From positions 124,001 through 188,000 of the forward strand of contig JAUCBJ010007300.1 in assembly GCA_032718475.1 (NCBI GenBank): a stretch of 64,000 nucleotides of DNA, written 5' to 3'. Shown one piece after another: positions 1-9,774 of this stretch. The position numbers and the translations under genes were made by a program. This DNA is from Nemertoderma westbladi. Lineage: Eukaryota > Xenacoelomorpha > Nemertodermatida > Nemertodermatidae. Numbering within the stretch: position 1 is the stretch's first letter; each line of letters opens with the position of its first letter. The notes beneath the pieces are model-generated. The model searched no databases. It was given only the letters and a program-made list of their open reading frames with translations, and was not told the origin of the DNA.

Positions 1-183
1 ATAAAATTTCAGATTCCCAACTGCGTTTGTTTCAGAATTATAATAAAAAAACCACGGGGGGGGGGGTCATATTGACCCCCCCCCCCGGGTTTAATAGGGT
101 TAATAGCTACAAATTTGAATGGCAGCTAGTGATTTTGCAAGTTAATAATTTAAATAAAAATATGTAAATGTTTTAACCTTTAG
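1..183. other. Intron, 5' edge of window
   Basis: Intron sequence upstream of exon 1. Holds a perfect inverted repeat at 56-86, 11 G then TCA, TAT loop, TGA then 11 C, which can form a 14-bp hairpin. No coding seen. Confidence 0.6.
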
Positions 184-310
184 CTGATTGGAAGGGGTTT
201 GATGAAACCGATCTAACTATACCGGAGAGACAACTGGACTATGGTCTCTACAGATTTGAGTTCAACGTGCGGATGCATATATCTCAGGACCCTGTATTTC
301 AAACAACACG
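184..310 (+). CDS. Polycystin exon 1 (REJ, first visible exon)
   Basis: Residues 1-41 of the visible protein. Contains LTIPERQLDYGLYRFEFNV, the strand pattern of a REJ module. Acceptor AG at 182-183. Two bases (CT) complete a codon begun upstream, so the gene extends 5' of the window. Donor GTTGGT; leaves two bases (CG) that form an Arg codon with the first base of the next exon. Confidence 0.85.
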
Positions 311-599
311 GTTGGTTAATTAACACTATTGTGTTAATTAACTCTATTGTGTTAACACTCAATTTATTGTATACTTTCAATTGAATCTTTAGAATCATAA
401 TTTTTTACAAAACCGCCTACTCTGAAGACGAAAGTAAACAATGTAAAGATACACGTTATAATTTTTTTTAATATTTAACAGAATTACATTGATATCCACG
501 ACTAATAAATTATAATATAAAAATATTACGGCTTGAATGTTAGGTTTATTATTTGAAATGCCCTCACTAAATTAATTACAATATGATGATTTCTTTTAG

Positions 600-750
600 A
601 GATACTATTATTCGGATGACGGCAACCCCATTTGAATCAAGGATTACTGATTCTGCAGGAAATAAACTGGTTGCTGGACAGAATCAGATGATACGAATGA
701 GACCCGATCATTATTCCGTGGATCCAGATCAGGAACCAGGAACTGTACAT
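600..750 (+). CDS. Polycystin exon 2 (REJ)
   Basis: Residues 43-92. Contains LVAGQNQMIRMR and SVDPDQEPG, matching the REJ stretch that begins a new module (glycine turn, then an SxDPD-like motif). Acceptor TTTTAG at 598-599, donor GTATGT at 751, exits in phase 0. The open frame runs on to 864 into intron and should not be read as coding there. Confidence 0.88.
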
Positions 751-1029
751 GTATGTAACTTCAAGAAAATGAAATGTAGTAAATTAAATTTATGTATGTA
801 TCCAGGACATGTATGTAGTACGTATGTATCTCCGAAATCACAGTATGTAAATATTTGGTACTAAGACCGCTAAAAATTGAAAGTAAAAACTAAAACAAGA
901 TCCAGATCAACAATAAAGTAAAAAAACAACAACTAATCAGCTAATTGTAGCATATGTATATTATGGCAAAATGTGCTCCTGAACAGGCTCCCACATCAAG
1001 TAGAATAAAAGCCAAGTAAATATTCCCAC

Positions 1030-1345
1030 CCCCGTTTCCCATATCAAGTCCGTAATTAAGAAGCTCTTAGCTTCTTTCCTTTCCTTTTCCGCGGAATTTT
1101 GGACATGGTGAGAAAAACAAACGTGTTGTGGCATTTAGCTCTCTGATTGGCTAGAGCTACAATATCATGTACGGGGACTACAATTAATTAGTTAGCACAC
1201 TACTGGGAAGAGCTATTCAGCTGGCGGGATAAGTTGGCAAGTACTATACTTCTCTGCTGTTTGGGCCTATCCATTCAATCAATAGTAGTAGCTTACTAGG
1301 CCCTCATTAGCACCAGCAGCTGGTGAATACTTTTACAGTCCTAAC
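1030..1345. repeat. Dispersed repeat, inverse copy of part of 38242-38722
   Basis: The block from about 1195 to 1330 (AGAGCTATTCAGCTGGCGGG ... CCATTCAATCAATAG ... CACCAGCAGCTGGTG) reappears in reverse complement, with insertions, at about 38344-38540. It lies in intron 2. No coding frame. Confidence 0.65.
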
Positions 1346-1581
1346 GGTCTTCTAATAATACACTAAACTTATTGAAAGGTCAATAATTATGTGCGTTTTC
1401 TATTTTTCATTTACTCTTAAAGGTCATTTATGTAATATACGTTATTGATGTAATACATTATTATGAGTGTAACTTGAACGAAGTGGTGGACAGTCGCCTG
1501 AAGCTAGAGAGCTTCTTTCGCCGCGCCGCGGTGCGCAAGCACCGCCAGCTAGTTATATTTCTTTCACAAATTATTGTTTAG

Positions 1582-1655
1582 GGATTTGGAAATTTTTTGT
1601 GGTACTGTCGTCGACTGCTACCGGAGAAAACTTATAATGCCCCAAGTGGACAAAT
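1582..1655 (+). CDS. Polycystin exon 3 (small REJ exon)
   Basis: A 74-bp exon, residues 93-116, encoding LWYCRRLLPEKTYN. The WxCR motif is the conserved core of REJ modules. Acceptor TGTTTAG at 1580-1581, donor GTGAGT at 1656. It was found because exon 2 ends in phase 0 while exon 4 needs phase 2, and this length fits exactly. It is too short to appear as an open reading frame. Confidence 0.88.
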
Positions 1656-2266
1656 GTGAGTCTAATATATGTTTAATATAATGTTAAGCCTATAATAAAT
1701 TGAAGCAAATTATCATTTACGGGTTTTTATAGGGGTGTACTCCCTGTACATATACTAAGTTCAAAATAGTCTAAAATAGATGTGTATTATTGTTTATTGC
1801 ATAGTTGTGTATGCTCAATAAATGCGATATAGTAATGGAAGAAAAAATATATTTTGCAAATTATCATTTTAACCAGTATAGTATTAAGTATATGAGGAAA
1901 ACATATATTATTGTAAATTCCTTTAGTGGTGCTCATATAAGTTATTTTTAGAGTAATAAATAATTAAGTTATAATACGATACTTAGTTTAATAAGTTATA
2001 ATAAATAATTGGTTATCGTCGCTTAAGTACCTAAAGCCTCTAAATCGATTTTTGACGATTTTCACCTTTTTTACCATTACTTATTTTAACTACTTATTTT
2101 ATATTATCATTGTATTTCTAAAGCAAATATTTGATCGTTAAAAAAGATGTCAAGCCAAGATGCCTTAATACGTCGAAAATAAATAACATCTCCTGTAAGA
2201 TGACAAAAATGGAGTTAGGGACATTAGGCACTTTATGCTTTTTTGTTTTTATATTCCATTTCCCAG

Positions 2267-2426
2267 AACTACAATCCCTGAGGCATATCCGCTGGATGCT
2301 TATGGGAAGTTATATGAGCGATATCCACCGCCTAAACCAGAACCAGCAGACCCACTGGACCTGGGTGGTTGCTTTGGTAATGGTCCTGGGAGGATAGATT
2401 TAGCGGGTGGTAGCATTGAATTTGAG
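2267..2426 (+). CDS. Polycystin exon 4 (REJ)
   Basis: Residues 118-170, a proline-rich loop (RYPPPKPEPADP) then GCFGNGPGRIDLAGGSIEF, the cysteine/glycine turn of the REJ module. A long T-rich tract precedes the acceptor TTTCCCAG; donor GTAGGT; exits phase 0. Confidence 0.9.
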
Positions 2427-2544
2427 GTAGGTTGTACAAACAACATTTATTGTAAGTATAACATTTATCTTTATTAATATATTACATAAATTCTTGCAAA
2501 TTGGACAATTGGGCATTTTATTTATGCATTTTTGCATTTCCTAG

Positions 2545-2678
2545 GTGACGATGCCTCCCCATGTTATATATGAAATCATGGTAACCTTTAACATCGAAGG
2601 TGACACTGCTAGGAGAAAGGGAAGGGCCACAATTCAGTTGGAAGTGGTTCCTGTGAAACCTCCTCAGCTAATGATAAC
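2545..2678 (+). CDS. Polycystin exon 5 (REJ)
   Basis: Residues 171-214: VIYEIMVTFNIEG, then IQLEVVPVKPPQLMI, the end of one REJ repeat and the start of the next. Acceptor TTTCCTAG, donor GTGAGT, exits phase 2. The following intron is about 12 kb and contains a whole retrotransposon. Confidence 0.92.
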
Positions 2679-3760
2679 GTGAGTGTGAAGCATGGTGGCC
2701 ATATATCTGTTCGGGAAATTTCCTGGGCCCCCTTGGACAATCTGCGCCCCCCGGACCCCCCAGGGTCAGAAAATTATATTGGTGTATATAATATGTGATT
2801 GTGAAATATGTGAAAATGTGAATATGTGAAACCACAGTAGTTAATAATGGATCATGTGAGTGCGAAATGATTCCTGTTAAACCACTGACAGTATGTAATA
2901 TAGTAAGTAATTGTAATATAATAGAATGTAAGTAATATATTATGTAATATATATAGTCTTTGCGTTATTTAGGCGTACAAGCTATTATTAATTTTATTGT
3001 GAACATTTTATATGGGCAAGTAGTAAATTAAATACTTAATTTACAATCTGATAAATTATAGTACTACTTTCTTTTATGGAAATTAATTATTATATAGTAT
3101 AAGATTTAAATAATTATACTTAAAAATTTTACAGCTAGAATCCCCAATCCCGATACCCCAATCTATTATAGTTTTAATACGTTCAAGTGATTTGATTTTT
3201 AAGTAATGTGTTTTTAATTTATCTAAAACATAATCAACTTATTAAAATTAAGTTACTCTCCACTGCTACTTCTAACTCCCTCATTCCATGGCATTCTTGC
3301 TATTGCCTGCCTAGCTGGGAACCAGTCCAACCAGTCCCACCTCACCACTACTTGAGCAATGGGTAATTACGCAAGAGAAGCAGCATAAGGAGCCAGAAAA
3401 TGATTGGCATGAACATTTAATAGTAATTCTTTAAAAATAGCTAAATAAATTTAATTATTAATATTTCAGTATCAATTCTACATCGGCATAAGGTAATTTT
3501 TAATATTTCTTACAAGTTAGTTCGCCTCCATGCCTGAAATATATTACTTTTAAAACACCAATTCTCTGTTAATACCTGCCTGTCATCAATCCTCTGTGCG
3601 CCTTTGGGTTGGGGTGCAGTGTGCAGATTAAAATGGGGGTTGAAAGGGGAGAACTTTCCCCTCTTCGTTAATTCATTGGGAGTTTGGTTAAATTTATAAA
3701 TACCGATTTTGTGACAGAATCGCTCAATTTTAATTTGGTTGGCGTCAATATGAAAATTAA
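2679..3760. other. Intron 5 proximal part, no gene seen
   Basis: AT-rich intron between exon 5 and the minisatellite. Small ORFs here (for example the minus-strand one at 3510-3950) show no recognisable domain and overlap the repeat. Confidence 0.5.
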
Positions 3761-3784
3761 ATAAATATTTAAAAAAAACTTGTA

Positions 3785-4165
3785 ACTCAGGAAAATAAAT
3801 AAGAATTCCAATTTGTAACCAGCTGCTCGGATTCGTAACAAGCAACTCAGATTTATAACCAGAAACGCAGATTCGTAACTGGGAACTCCAATTCGTAACT
3901 AACCAGGCACTGATTGGTAACTGGGAACTCGTAACTAACCAACCAGGCACTCGTAACTAACCAGGCTTTGAGTTGTACTCTGTACTCTCCTATTTCTACT
4001 GTAGACTCAGCACACTGATATGTAACTGAGATCACAGATTCGTAACCTGTTCTCAGATTCGTAACCATGTGCTCAAATTCGTAACCATATGCTCAGATTC
4101 GTAACCGGCAATTGAAATTAGTAACTGGGAACTGAAATTTGTAACCGGAATTTCAGATTTGTAAA
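3785..4165. repeat. Degenerate minisatellite with GATTCGTAACC core
   Basis: The word (A/G)ATTCGTAAC or a close variant recurs about 14 times at roughly 20-25-bp intervals, with filler such as GGGAACTC and CAGGCACT. It creates spurious minus-strand ORFs with VTN/LVTN repeats. Confidence 0.75.
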
Positions 4166-4793
4166 CCTGGACATTCGCAGCATCATGTGATAATCTATAT
4201 TACTTTATAAAACATTTGAAATAAAAGGTCAAAGGTAAATATTGTAGATTTCCATACTCAGAGAAGCAAAATTATTAATTAAATTATTTTAAATTTAATT
4301 TATTTTATTTGCGTCATCAACATGAATTATCTAATATGGGTGAACATTGGGGAAATTATATAAAGTTTAATTATGAAATTAAAATTTGATGATTATCACA
4401 TAAAGTTTCCATTGATACCCTCAAATCTATATTAATTTATATCTTATTAGGTCCGCGTAACGAGATCTCAACGCGAGTATTCACTCCGTTGTTGTTAAAT
4501 TTATATTTTTATTGATTCATCAACATGAATCATTTAATATCGTTCCAGCCAATGTCATCACACTAAATAGCAACTTTAAATGGCTGGCATACTTGCATTA
4601 TAAAATATTGTACCGGTAGCACCATACCGATGTAGAGTATGCACTCGCCCTCAAATTGTAACAGTACTAGTATACACATAAGAAAAGATGTGCCTTCGGG
4701 TTTCATTCCTAGTGTTTTGGGGTTCACACACTCGCTGATAACTTTAGTTTTTAAACCATCAAGTGGTAAATTGTAAATATATTTTAATATGTT

Positions 4794-4977
4794 TTTATGA
4801 TTTCCTGCAACCCATGATATTGCTTTTGCGCCGCTGTGCTTTGCAAAATCTCCCACGCAGTGGTGCGAATAGTTTAATATATAATGGGATAAAGTGTCTC
4901 GTCTTGCGAGACATTTAATTATAATTACTAAAGTAAATTATCTATATTTGCAAAGGGTGAGGGTTTAACAGACCCAG
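4794..4977 (-). repeat. Split direct repeat B2
   Basis: Partner of B1 and the 3' end of the minus-strand element. Contains the palindrome GTCTCGTCTTGCGAGAC at about 4894-4910. Confidence 0.92.
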
Positions 4978-5032
4978 ACCCTACACCAGAAAAAGAAAAT
5001 ACAAAAAGGAGGAGAACGGGGCAGGTGGTGGG

Positions 5033-5285
5033 TAAAAGATATTTTATTATAAAATTAGAATGTGTACGCAATGTATCTGGAAGTCATAAATAAAATTATA
5101 CGTTATTTTGATTAACAGATTACTGAATCCAGGTACCGTAATGACTTACCAGTAATCATTTGTTAGACAAAGAGATTCCAGTGCACATCCTAGAGGATGG
5201 TATAGGAACTTGTTAATAGTACATGTTTTGCGGTATCATAAAATATATTGGGCTCAATGCTTTGCAATATTACCCAATACCCATT
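5033..5285 (-). repeat. Split direct repeat A2
   Basis: Partner of A1, from TAAAAGATATTTTAT to CAATACCCATT on the + strand. Lies between B1 and B2, separated from B2 by 55 bp. Confidence 0.92.
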
Positions 5286-5467
5286 TATGATTTCCTGCAA
5301 CCCATGATATTGCTTTTGCGCCGCTGTGCTTTGCAAAATCTCCCACGCAGTGGTGCGAATAGTTTAATATATAATGGGATAAAGTGTCTCGTCTTGCGAG
5401 ACATTTAATTATAATTACTAAAGTAAATTATCTATATTTGCAAAGGGTGAGGGTTTAACAGACCCAG
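5284..5467 (-). repeat. Split direct repeat B1
   Basis: A 184-bp copy matching B2 at 4794-4977 over its whole length, starting TTTATGATTTCC and ending ACAGACCCAG on the + strand. Directly abuts A2, forming the circle-junction-like B1/A2 centre. Confidence 0.92.
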
Positions 5468-5865
5468 CGCAGAATTAACACGGTTAATAAGGCGACCCCA
5501 CCCAAGCAAAAGCAATACCAATCAATGAGGGCAGCGCAACGGCATCCAGATTTTGGTATCACTATTTCGTGTGATACATGATACAATGTGAAATAAATTC
5601 GAGGGCTTTGCACAAGTTAAGTTTATACGTACCGGTACTGTAGTGGATAATTTGTTAATTACGTTCTGCTCCTTTGTTCAATAAAGTCTACAAATATTTC
5701 TAAAACGGAAATAATTACTCATGGAAACTACAATTATTAAAAAGAATGCGAGCAAAGTATAATGCATTAATAAATGAACCTTCATTTTCAAGTATAAAAT
5801 CGTAAACACAGAGATATAATATGTATCGTATATAGAATATGCAAATTGAGCAATGAAAGTTTGAT

Positions 5866-6750
5866 TTATATAGATGCTGGTCGAATATATTTCAGAAATG
5901 CATTTGAAGACCAGCGCCCTTTTGCTCTAATTTGGGCATCAGATAAACCTTCACATGCCGCCTCAGTGGCCGCCCCTATCCGGAAGCTATGTGATTTGTA
6001 AACATTCGGAGATAAGTTAAGAAAATTGAAAACTTTGTTCATAATTGCAATGAACTGGGGGCGGTATATAGGCAAGCCGGAGGCCCAAATAAAAAATTTG
6101 CTGTGCTTGCTATTAGAAGGGCGTAATTTAATATATTCATAAACAGAAGAAATTGCAAGTTCTGATTCGTTTTTGTTTATGTGGACACGTACTGGGGTAT
6201 ATGGTGGTTTTTGGTATTTATAGCGTCTAATTGTGATCGTAACATGATTAGGGGCCCATTCAACATCGCTAATGCTCAAAATCCATTTCCTCGGTATACC
6301 TGGTGTTGGAGTAAATTCTCCAACACGTAGGAAACCATAAAAAGCTACTAAAAACATACATTTAATTACGTATTGTGCATAAATATCTTGATAAATAACT
6401 TGAACAGCGTTTAACATGCGGTTTAGGATTGCTTTCGTAATTGGTAAACGGGAATCTCCAACCATGTTATTTTTACCCAATCCAATCAGTGCCCTCGTAA
6501 CCAAGAACACCTTCGTTGGGTCAGCGATATTCAATAACCGATGTGGGAGAGCTATCGCAGACATGTGGATAGAAATTGTGGATCTTGACAATTTCTGAGA
6601 GTCTAAATACGCAATGAAACATCCCAAAACAGTTGGGTCAAGTGGTAACACGAATGGGATGTTTAGAACATCTGCGACAAAACAGCGTAATTTCTCCCAT
6701 ATTCGAGTATACGAATTAAGAGTTGTTTCTTCCCATGAATGCTCGATCAT
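5866..6750 (-). CDS. Retrotransposon tyrosine recombinase
   Basis: 294 codons. N-terminal SAM-like core-binding helices (ETTLNSYTRIWEKL; SRSTISIHMSAI) precede the catalytic domain: R142 (YGFLRVGEF), H254-x-x-R257 (SHSFRIGAATEAA), W280 and the presumed nucleophile Y288 (AFLKYIRP). This is the complete R-HxxR-Y set of tyrosine recombinases of DIRS/Ngaro elements, used to insert circular cDNA. The start codon overlaps the ORF2 stop. Intact and close to the B1A2B2 repeats, as expected. Confidence 0.94.
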   Translation of the reverse strand: MIEHSWEETTLNSYTRIWEKLRCFVADVLNIPFVLPLDPTVLGCFIAYLDSQKLSRSTISIHMSAIALPHRLLNIADPTKVFLVTRALIGLGKNNMVGDSRLPITKAILNRMLNAVQVIYQDIYAQYVIKCMFLVAFYGFLRVGEFTPTPGIPRKWILSISDVEWAPNHVTITIRRYKYQKPPYTPVRVHINKNESELAISSVYEYIKLRPSNSKHSKFFIWASGLPIYRPQFIAIMNKVFNFLNLSPNVYKSHSFRIGAATEAACEGLSDAQIRAKGRWSSNAFLKYIRPASI

Positions 6751-8450
6751 CTGTGTGTATCGAAGAATGAGTTCTGAGGTAGCATATGATGAGGAATTGC
6801 TGAGGGATACTTGTTGGCGGTTGGAGTGATGTCCATAAACGATTCTACCTGCAAACGAGAAAGAAGATCTGAACGAACATTCATGACACCTGGTACATGA
6901 TTTGAACGAAAAAGGATATTATGTTTCATTGTAAGAATAACAAGTTTGCGTATAAGAACCATAATTAAGGATTCTTTGGAAGATTTTTTATTAAGAATGG
7001 AGACAAGTCCTTCATTGTCTGCCCTAAATATTATTCGTTTTCCCTTTAATTCATTACCCCAGATATGTATAGCCATTACGATAGGATAGAGCTCGAGGAG
7101 AGTAATATTTGTACACTCTTTCCACCTAGGAGGCCATTCTCCATAGAACCAATGATTACGGAAGATAGCAGCATATCCCTTCATTTTGGCTGCGTCAGTG
7201 TAAAGTTCCAATGTAGTATGTCGATTGAGGAACATTGTACATCCATTATAGTGTAACAGGAAGTTCTCCCAAGCTATGAGATCTGCCCGAGCCCATGCCT
7301 TAAATCTGATTCGGTGATGCATACGTGTAGCAGTCACGGAAAGCTGTATTAAACGTCTAAGAAAGGCTCTACCTGGAATAACAACCTGACAAGCAAAGTT
7401 TAGAAACCCAACAACAGCGAGCAAATCTCGTTTCGTAACCCACTTATTGTGTTTCATACTCTTAATAAGGTCAAGACCCTTCTCCACTTTATCTTTCGGA
7501 AGCCTCGCAACCATTTCATTTGTATCTAACTCGATACCCAGAAAGGTAATGGTTTGGGATGGACCTTCGGTCTTATGAGAAGCTAGAGGGATGTTCACTT
7601 TACTACAGAAATCTATAAAGATGCTGAGCTGTCTTCTGCATTCATCCTTATGTCTCGCTGCCATCAGAAAATCATCTAGTATGTGTATTAAATTTGGTAT
7701 TGAGAGCTTAGAACGACCTACCCATTGAATGGCACTCGAGAATCTTTCAAAGATTTTGCAACTTGAGCTAGCTCCCATTTCCAGGCATTTATCATAATAC
7801 CATTTATTGTTCCATACTGAACACATTAGATGATAATCTAATTGCGATATAGGTATAAGTCTAAAGGCTGAACATATGTCAGTCTTTGCAAGATAACACC
7901 CTGAGCCTAATTCGATAATTATATTAATGGCATCTTCTACATGGTAGTATGTGCAGGTAGAGTCTTCATTTGAAATATTACTGTTCACTGAAAAGTCATT
8001 ATATGGGGCAGAGAGATCGTGAATTAAACGAAATTCTGAAGGAGTCTTTTTTGGTCTCACTGATAATGGGTTAACATGGCAGACTAGGAAGGGCTGGTCG
8101 TCGAATGGCCCAGCCATACGACCAGCTTTTATTTCATTTTCAAGTTTTTGTGTGACAGCATTGGGATTGTTTATGGCAGACAATGAATTCCTGGTATACG
8201 TAGAAACATTAGGCCCATTATAATCTAAACGAAATCCATCAGTAAAACCAGAGTCTAGATAGGAGAAATCAGTAGGATTATATCCCGAGAGATAACTCTT
8301 TAGTACGTCCCATTTAATTGGTGTGGGGAGTTTGGAGGATTGGTCGACGGTTTGTACCACCTTGCGCATTATGGTACCTTCCCGTATTCCTGAATGCGGG
8401 CATTCACCGATCCATTCCCCGTCTTTGATAGGGTGCACCTGCAGCTGCAC
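6747..8450 (-). CDS. Retrotransposon ORF2, reverse transcriptase-RNase H
   Basis: 567 codons. RT motifs: FRLIHDLS (about 141-148), KTDICSAFR with the first catalytic Asp at 191, and HILDDFLM with the Asp pair at 259-260 (LDD instead of YxDD, normal for the DIRS order). RNase H residues: D419 (LYTDA), E453, D478 (RADNEG), D528 (RSDLLSR) with H518. No integrase and no aspartic protease are visible. The stop codon overlaps the start of the recombinase ORF (ATGA, 6750-6747). Makes cDNA from the element's RNA. Intact. Confidence 0.93.
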   Translation of the reverse strand: MQLQVHPIKDGEWIGECPHSGIREGTIMRKVVQTVDQSSKLPTPIKWDVLKSYLSGYNPTDFSYLDSGFTDGFRLDYNGPNVSTYTRNSLSAINNPNAVTQKLENEIKAGRMAGPFDDQPFLVCHVNPLSVRPKKTPSEFRLIHDLSAPYNDFSVNSNISNEDSTCTYYHVEDAINIIIELGSGCYLAKTDICSAFRLIPISQLDYHLMCSVWNNKWYYDKCLEMGASSSCKIFERFSSAIQWVGRSKLSIPNLIHILDDFLMAARHKDECRRQLSIFIDFCSKVNIPLASHKTEGPSQTITFLGIELDTNEMVARLPKDKVEKGLDLIKSMKHNKWVTKRDLLAVVGFLNFACQVVIPGRAFLRRLIQLSVTATRMHHRIRFKAWARADLIAWENFLLHYNGCTMFLNRHTTLELYTDAAKMKGYAAIFRNHWFYGEWPPRWKECTNITLLELYPIVMAIHIWGNELKGKRIIFRADNEGLVSILNKKSSKESLIMVLIRKLVILTMKHNILFRSNHVPGVMNVRSDLLSRLQVESFMDITPTANKYPSAIPHHMLPQNSFFDTHR

Positions 8451-9774
8451 GTCCGCTATACGATGGACCGGATCTTTGAAAGGGCCGTTTAGTAATTAGA
8501 TCAGTAATTGGTTGGGTACACTTCATAAGACGGTGTGTCCCACCACAATTAGGACAAGTGTGATTATAATCACAATATATACATTTATCTCCCTTATGGT
8601 AGGCATGGCAGTATCCAGTTGGAATGGACATACGGCCAGTTTTTCTGGCAGTAGCTGCCATTGCGAGTTCCTGTATAGGGTTGCCCCAGTGGTACTTCGA
8701 TGGGTTGTTCTGCTTACAACGCTGGAACTTCTCGTCATAGAGTAGCCATGATCCACCATTATCCTTGATGTCTTTAAGGATTGCTGGATATTTCTTCAGC
8801 TTCCTACTTTCTTGTGGGAATTTGTCTTCATAAAAAGCGGAGAAGATATTCCAAGCAAGTAGCCATTGTTCGAATGAGGTTATTTCATTAACACCATTAT
8901 CTTCCTTGAAAACAAATGTTGGCTGTTGACTTGGGTGCTCAGTGGCAGATGTTAAGATAGGAAATCGTCGTTTTGATTTTACCGCTACTGGGTCACTCAA
9001 CAATGATGCGAGATCTATAAATTTATGATTCCAGATCTTCTCCTTTGTATCTAAAGGGACATATGCATCTACCTCTACAAAAGAGCTACACTCACCTGCT
9101 AAGGATGTCGACAATGACTGCTCAGCTGCAGGGAAAGTATCTGGCACCTGCGAAATGTTGGATGTTGACACTGCAGGACATGCAGGTAGAGTAAGGGTTG
9201 TTGGTACTGGTACACCGACTGGTGCCGTAAGTGTAGGAGGAGTAATAACTGAAGCAGCATGAATTGGTGGTGAGGTGTGATGAGTAGAAGCTGGTGTTAG
9301 ACCTAACCCGGACATGTTAGATGGAGGTGCTAGCCCTGAGACTGGGTGTCCAGGTGGAATGGCTCCAGGAAAAACGGGTGGCATACCCATCCAGTAAGGG
9401 TTTGTGATTGGGGTATGACCACTTTGGCCTTGACTGAATGTATTGGGGTTGGGGAAGGATTGCAGATAATAAAAGGGCATGTATGGGTTCCACTGAGGAA
9501 AGCTCTGCTGTATTTGTGGATTAGCAGTAAATTCTGTAGTGGTAGATGGCAAAGGAGCTGTTGGGCCACCACCGAGTATATGGGCATTGGAAGAAGTGGA
9601 GGGTGGGGTTGGCATGGAATCACCAATGTTTATTAGAGACGGGCGATGTGTTGTCCGTGGTGTACTTTTAGAACGCGTTTGCATCACCTTGTTGGAGGTT
9701 ATAGCAGTTTTCCGTGCCTTTGACTTTAATCTTGTAGCCATAGAGGTAGACTTCTTCTTTGATGATTGAGACAT
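8404..9774 (-). CDS. Retrotransposon ORF1, Gag-like zinc-knuckle protein
   Basis: 456 codons. The N-terminus is basic and Ser/Thr-rich (SSKKKSTS). The middle is Pro/Thr/Ser-rich low complexity (about 60-240). A conserved-looking globular part follows (FEQWLLAWNIFSAFYEDKFP). A Cys/His cluster lies near the C-terminus (CHAYHKGDKCIYCDYNHTC, then CPNCGGTH). Position and zinc cluster fit the Gag-like ORF1 of DIRS/Ngaro elements, which packages the RNA. It overlaps ORF2 by 47 nt in a different frame, so ORF2 may need frameshifting or reinitiation. Intact. Confidence 0.85.
   Translation of the reverse strand: MSQSSKKKSTSMATRLKSKARKTAITSNKVMQTRSKSTPRTTHRPSLINIGDSMPTPPSTSSNAHILGGGPTAPLPSTTTEFTANPQIQQSFPQWNPYMPFYYLQSFPNPNTFSQGQSGHTPITNPYWMGMPPVFPGAIPPGHPVSGLAPPSNMSGLGLTPASTHHTSPPIHAASVITPPTLTAPVGVPVPTTLTLPACPAVSTSNISQVPDTFPAAEQSLSTSLAGECSSFVEVDAYVPLDTKEKIWNHKFIDLASLLSDPVAVKSKRRFPILTSATEHPSQQPTFVFKEDNGVNEITSFEQWLLAWNIFSAFYEDKFPQESRKLKKYPAILKDIKDNGGSWLLYDEKFQRCKQNNPSKYHWGNPIQELAMAATARKTGRMSIPTGYCHAYHKGDKCIYCDYNHTCPNCGGTHRLMKCTQPITDLITKRPFQRSGPSYSGRAAAGAPYQRRGMDR

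Noticed and set aside
583-864. 93-codon ORF
   Set aside because: Only 600-750 is exon; the rest is intron read-through on both sides.
1049-1107. Candidate 59-bp exon between exons 2 and 4 (correct length class, donor GTGAGA)
   Set aside because: Its last two bases plus the first base of exon 4 make TGA. The exon at 1582-1655 fits phase and the REJ motif.
3510-4068. Minus-strand ORFs with LVTN repeats
   Set aside because: Translation of the GATTCGTAACC minisatellite; no protein family.
9330-9769. Overlapping ORFs on both strands in the Gag-like region
   Set aside because: Shadows of the Pro/Ser/Thr-rich low-complexity part of ORF1.
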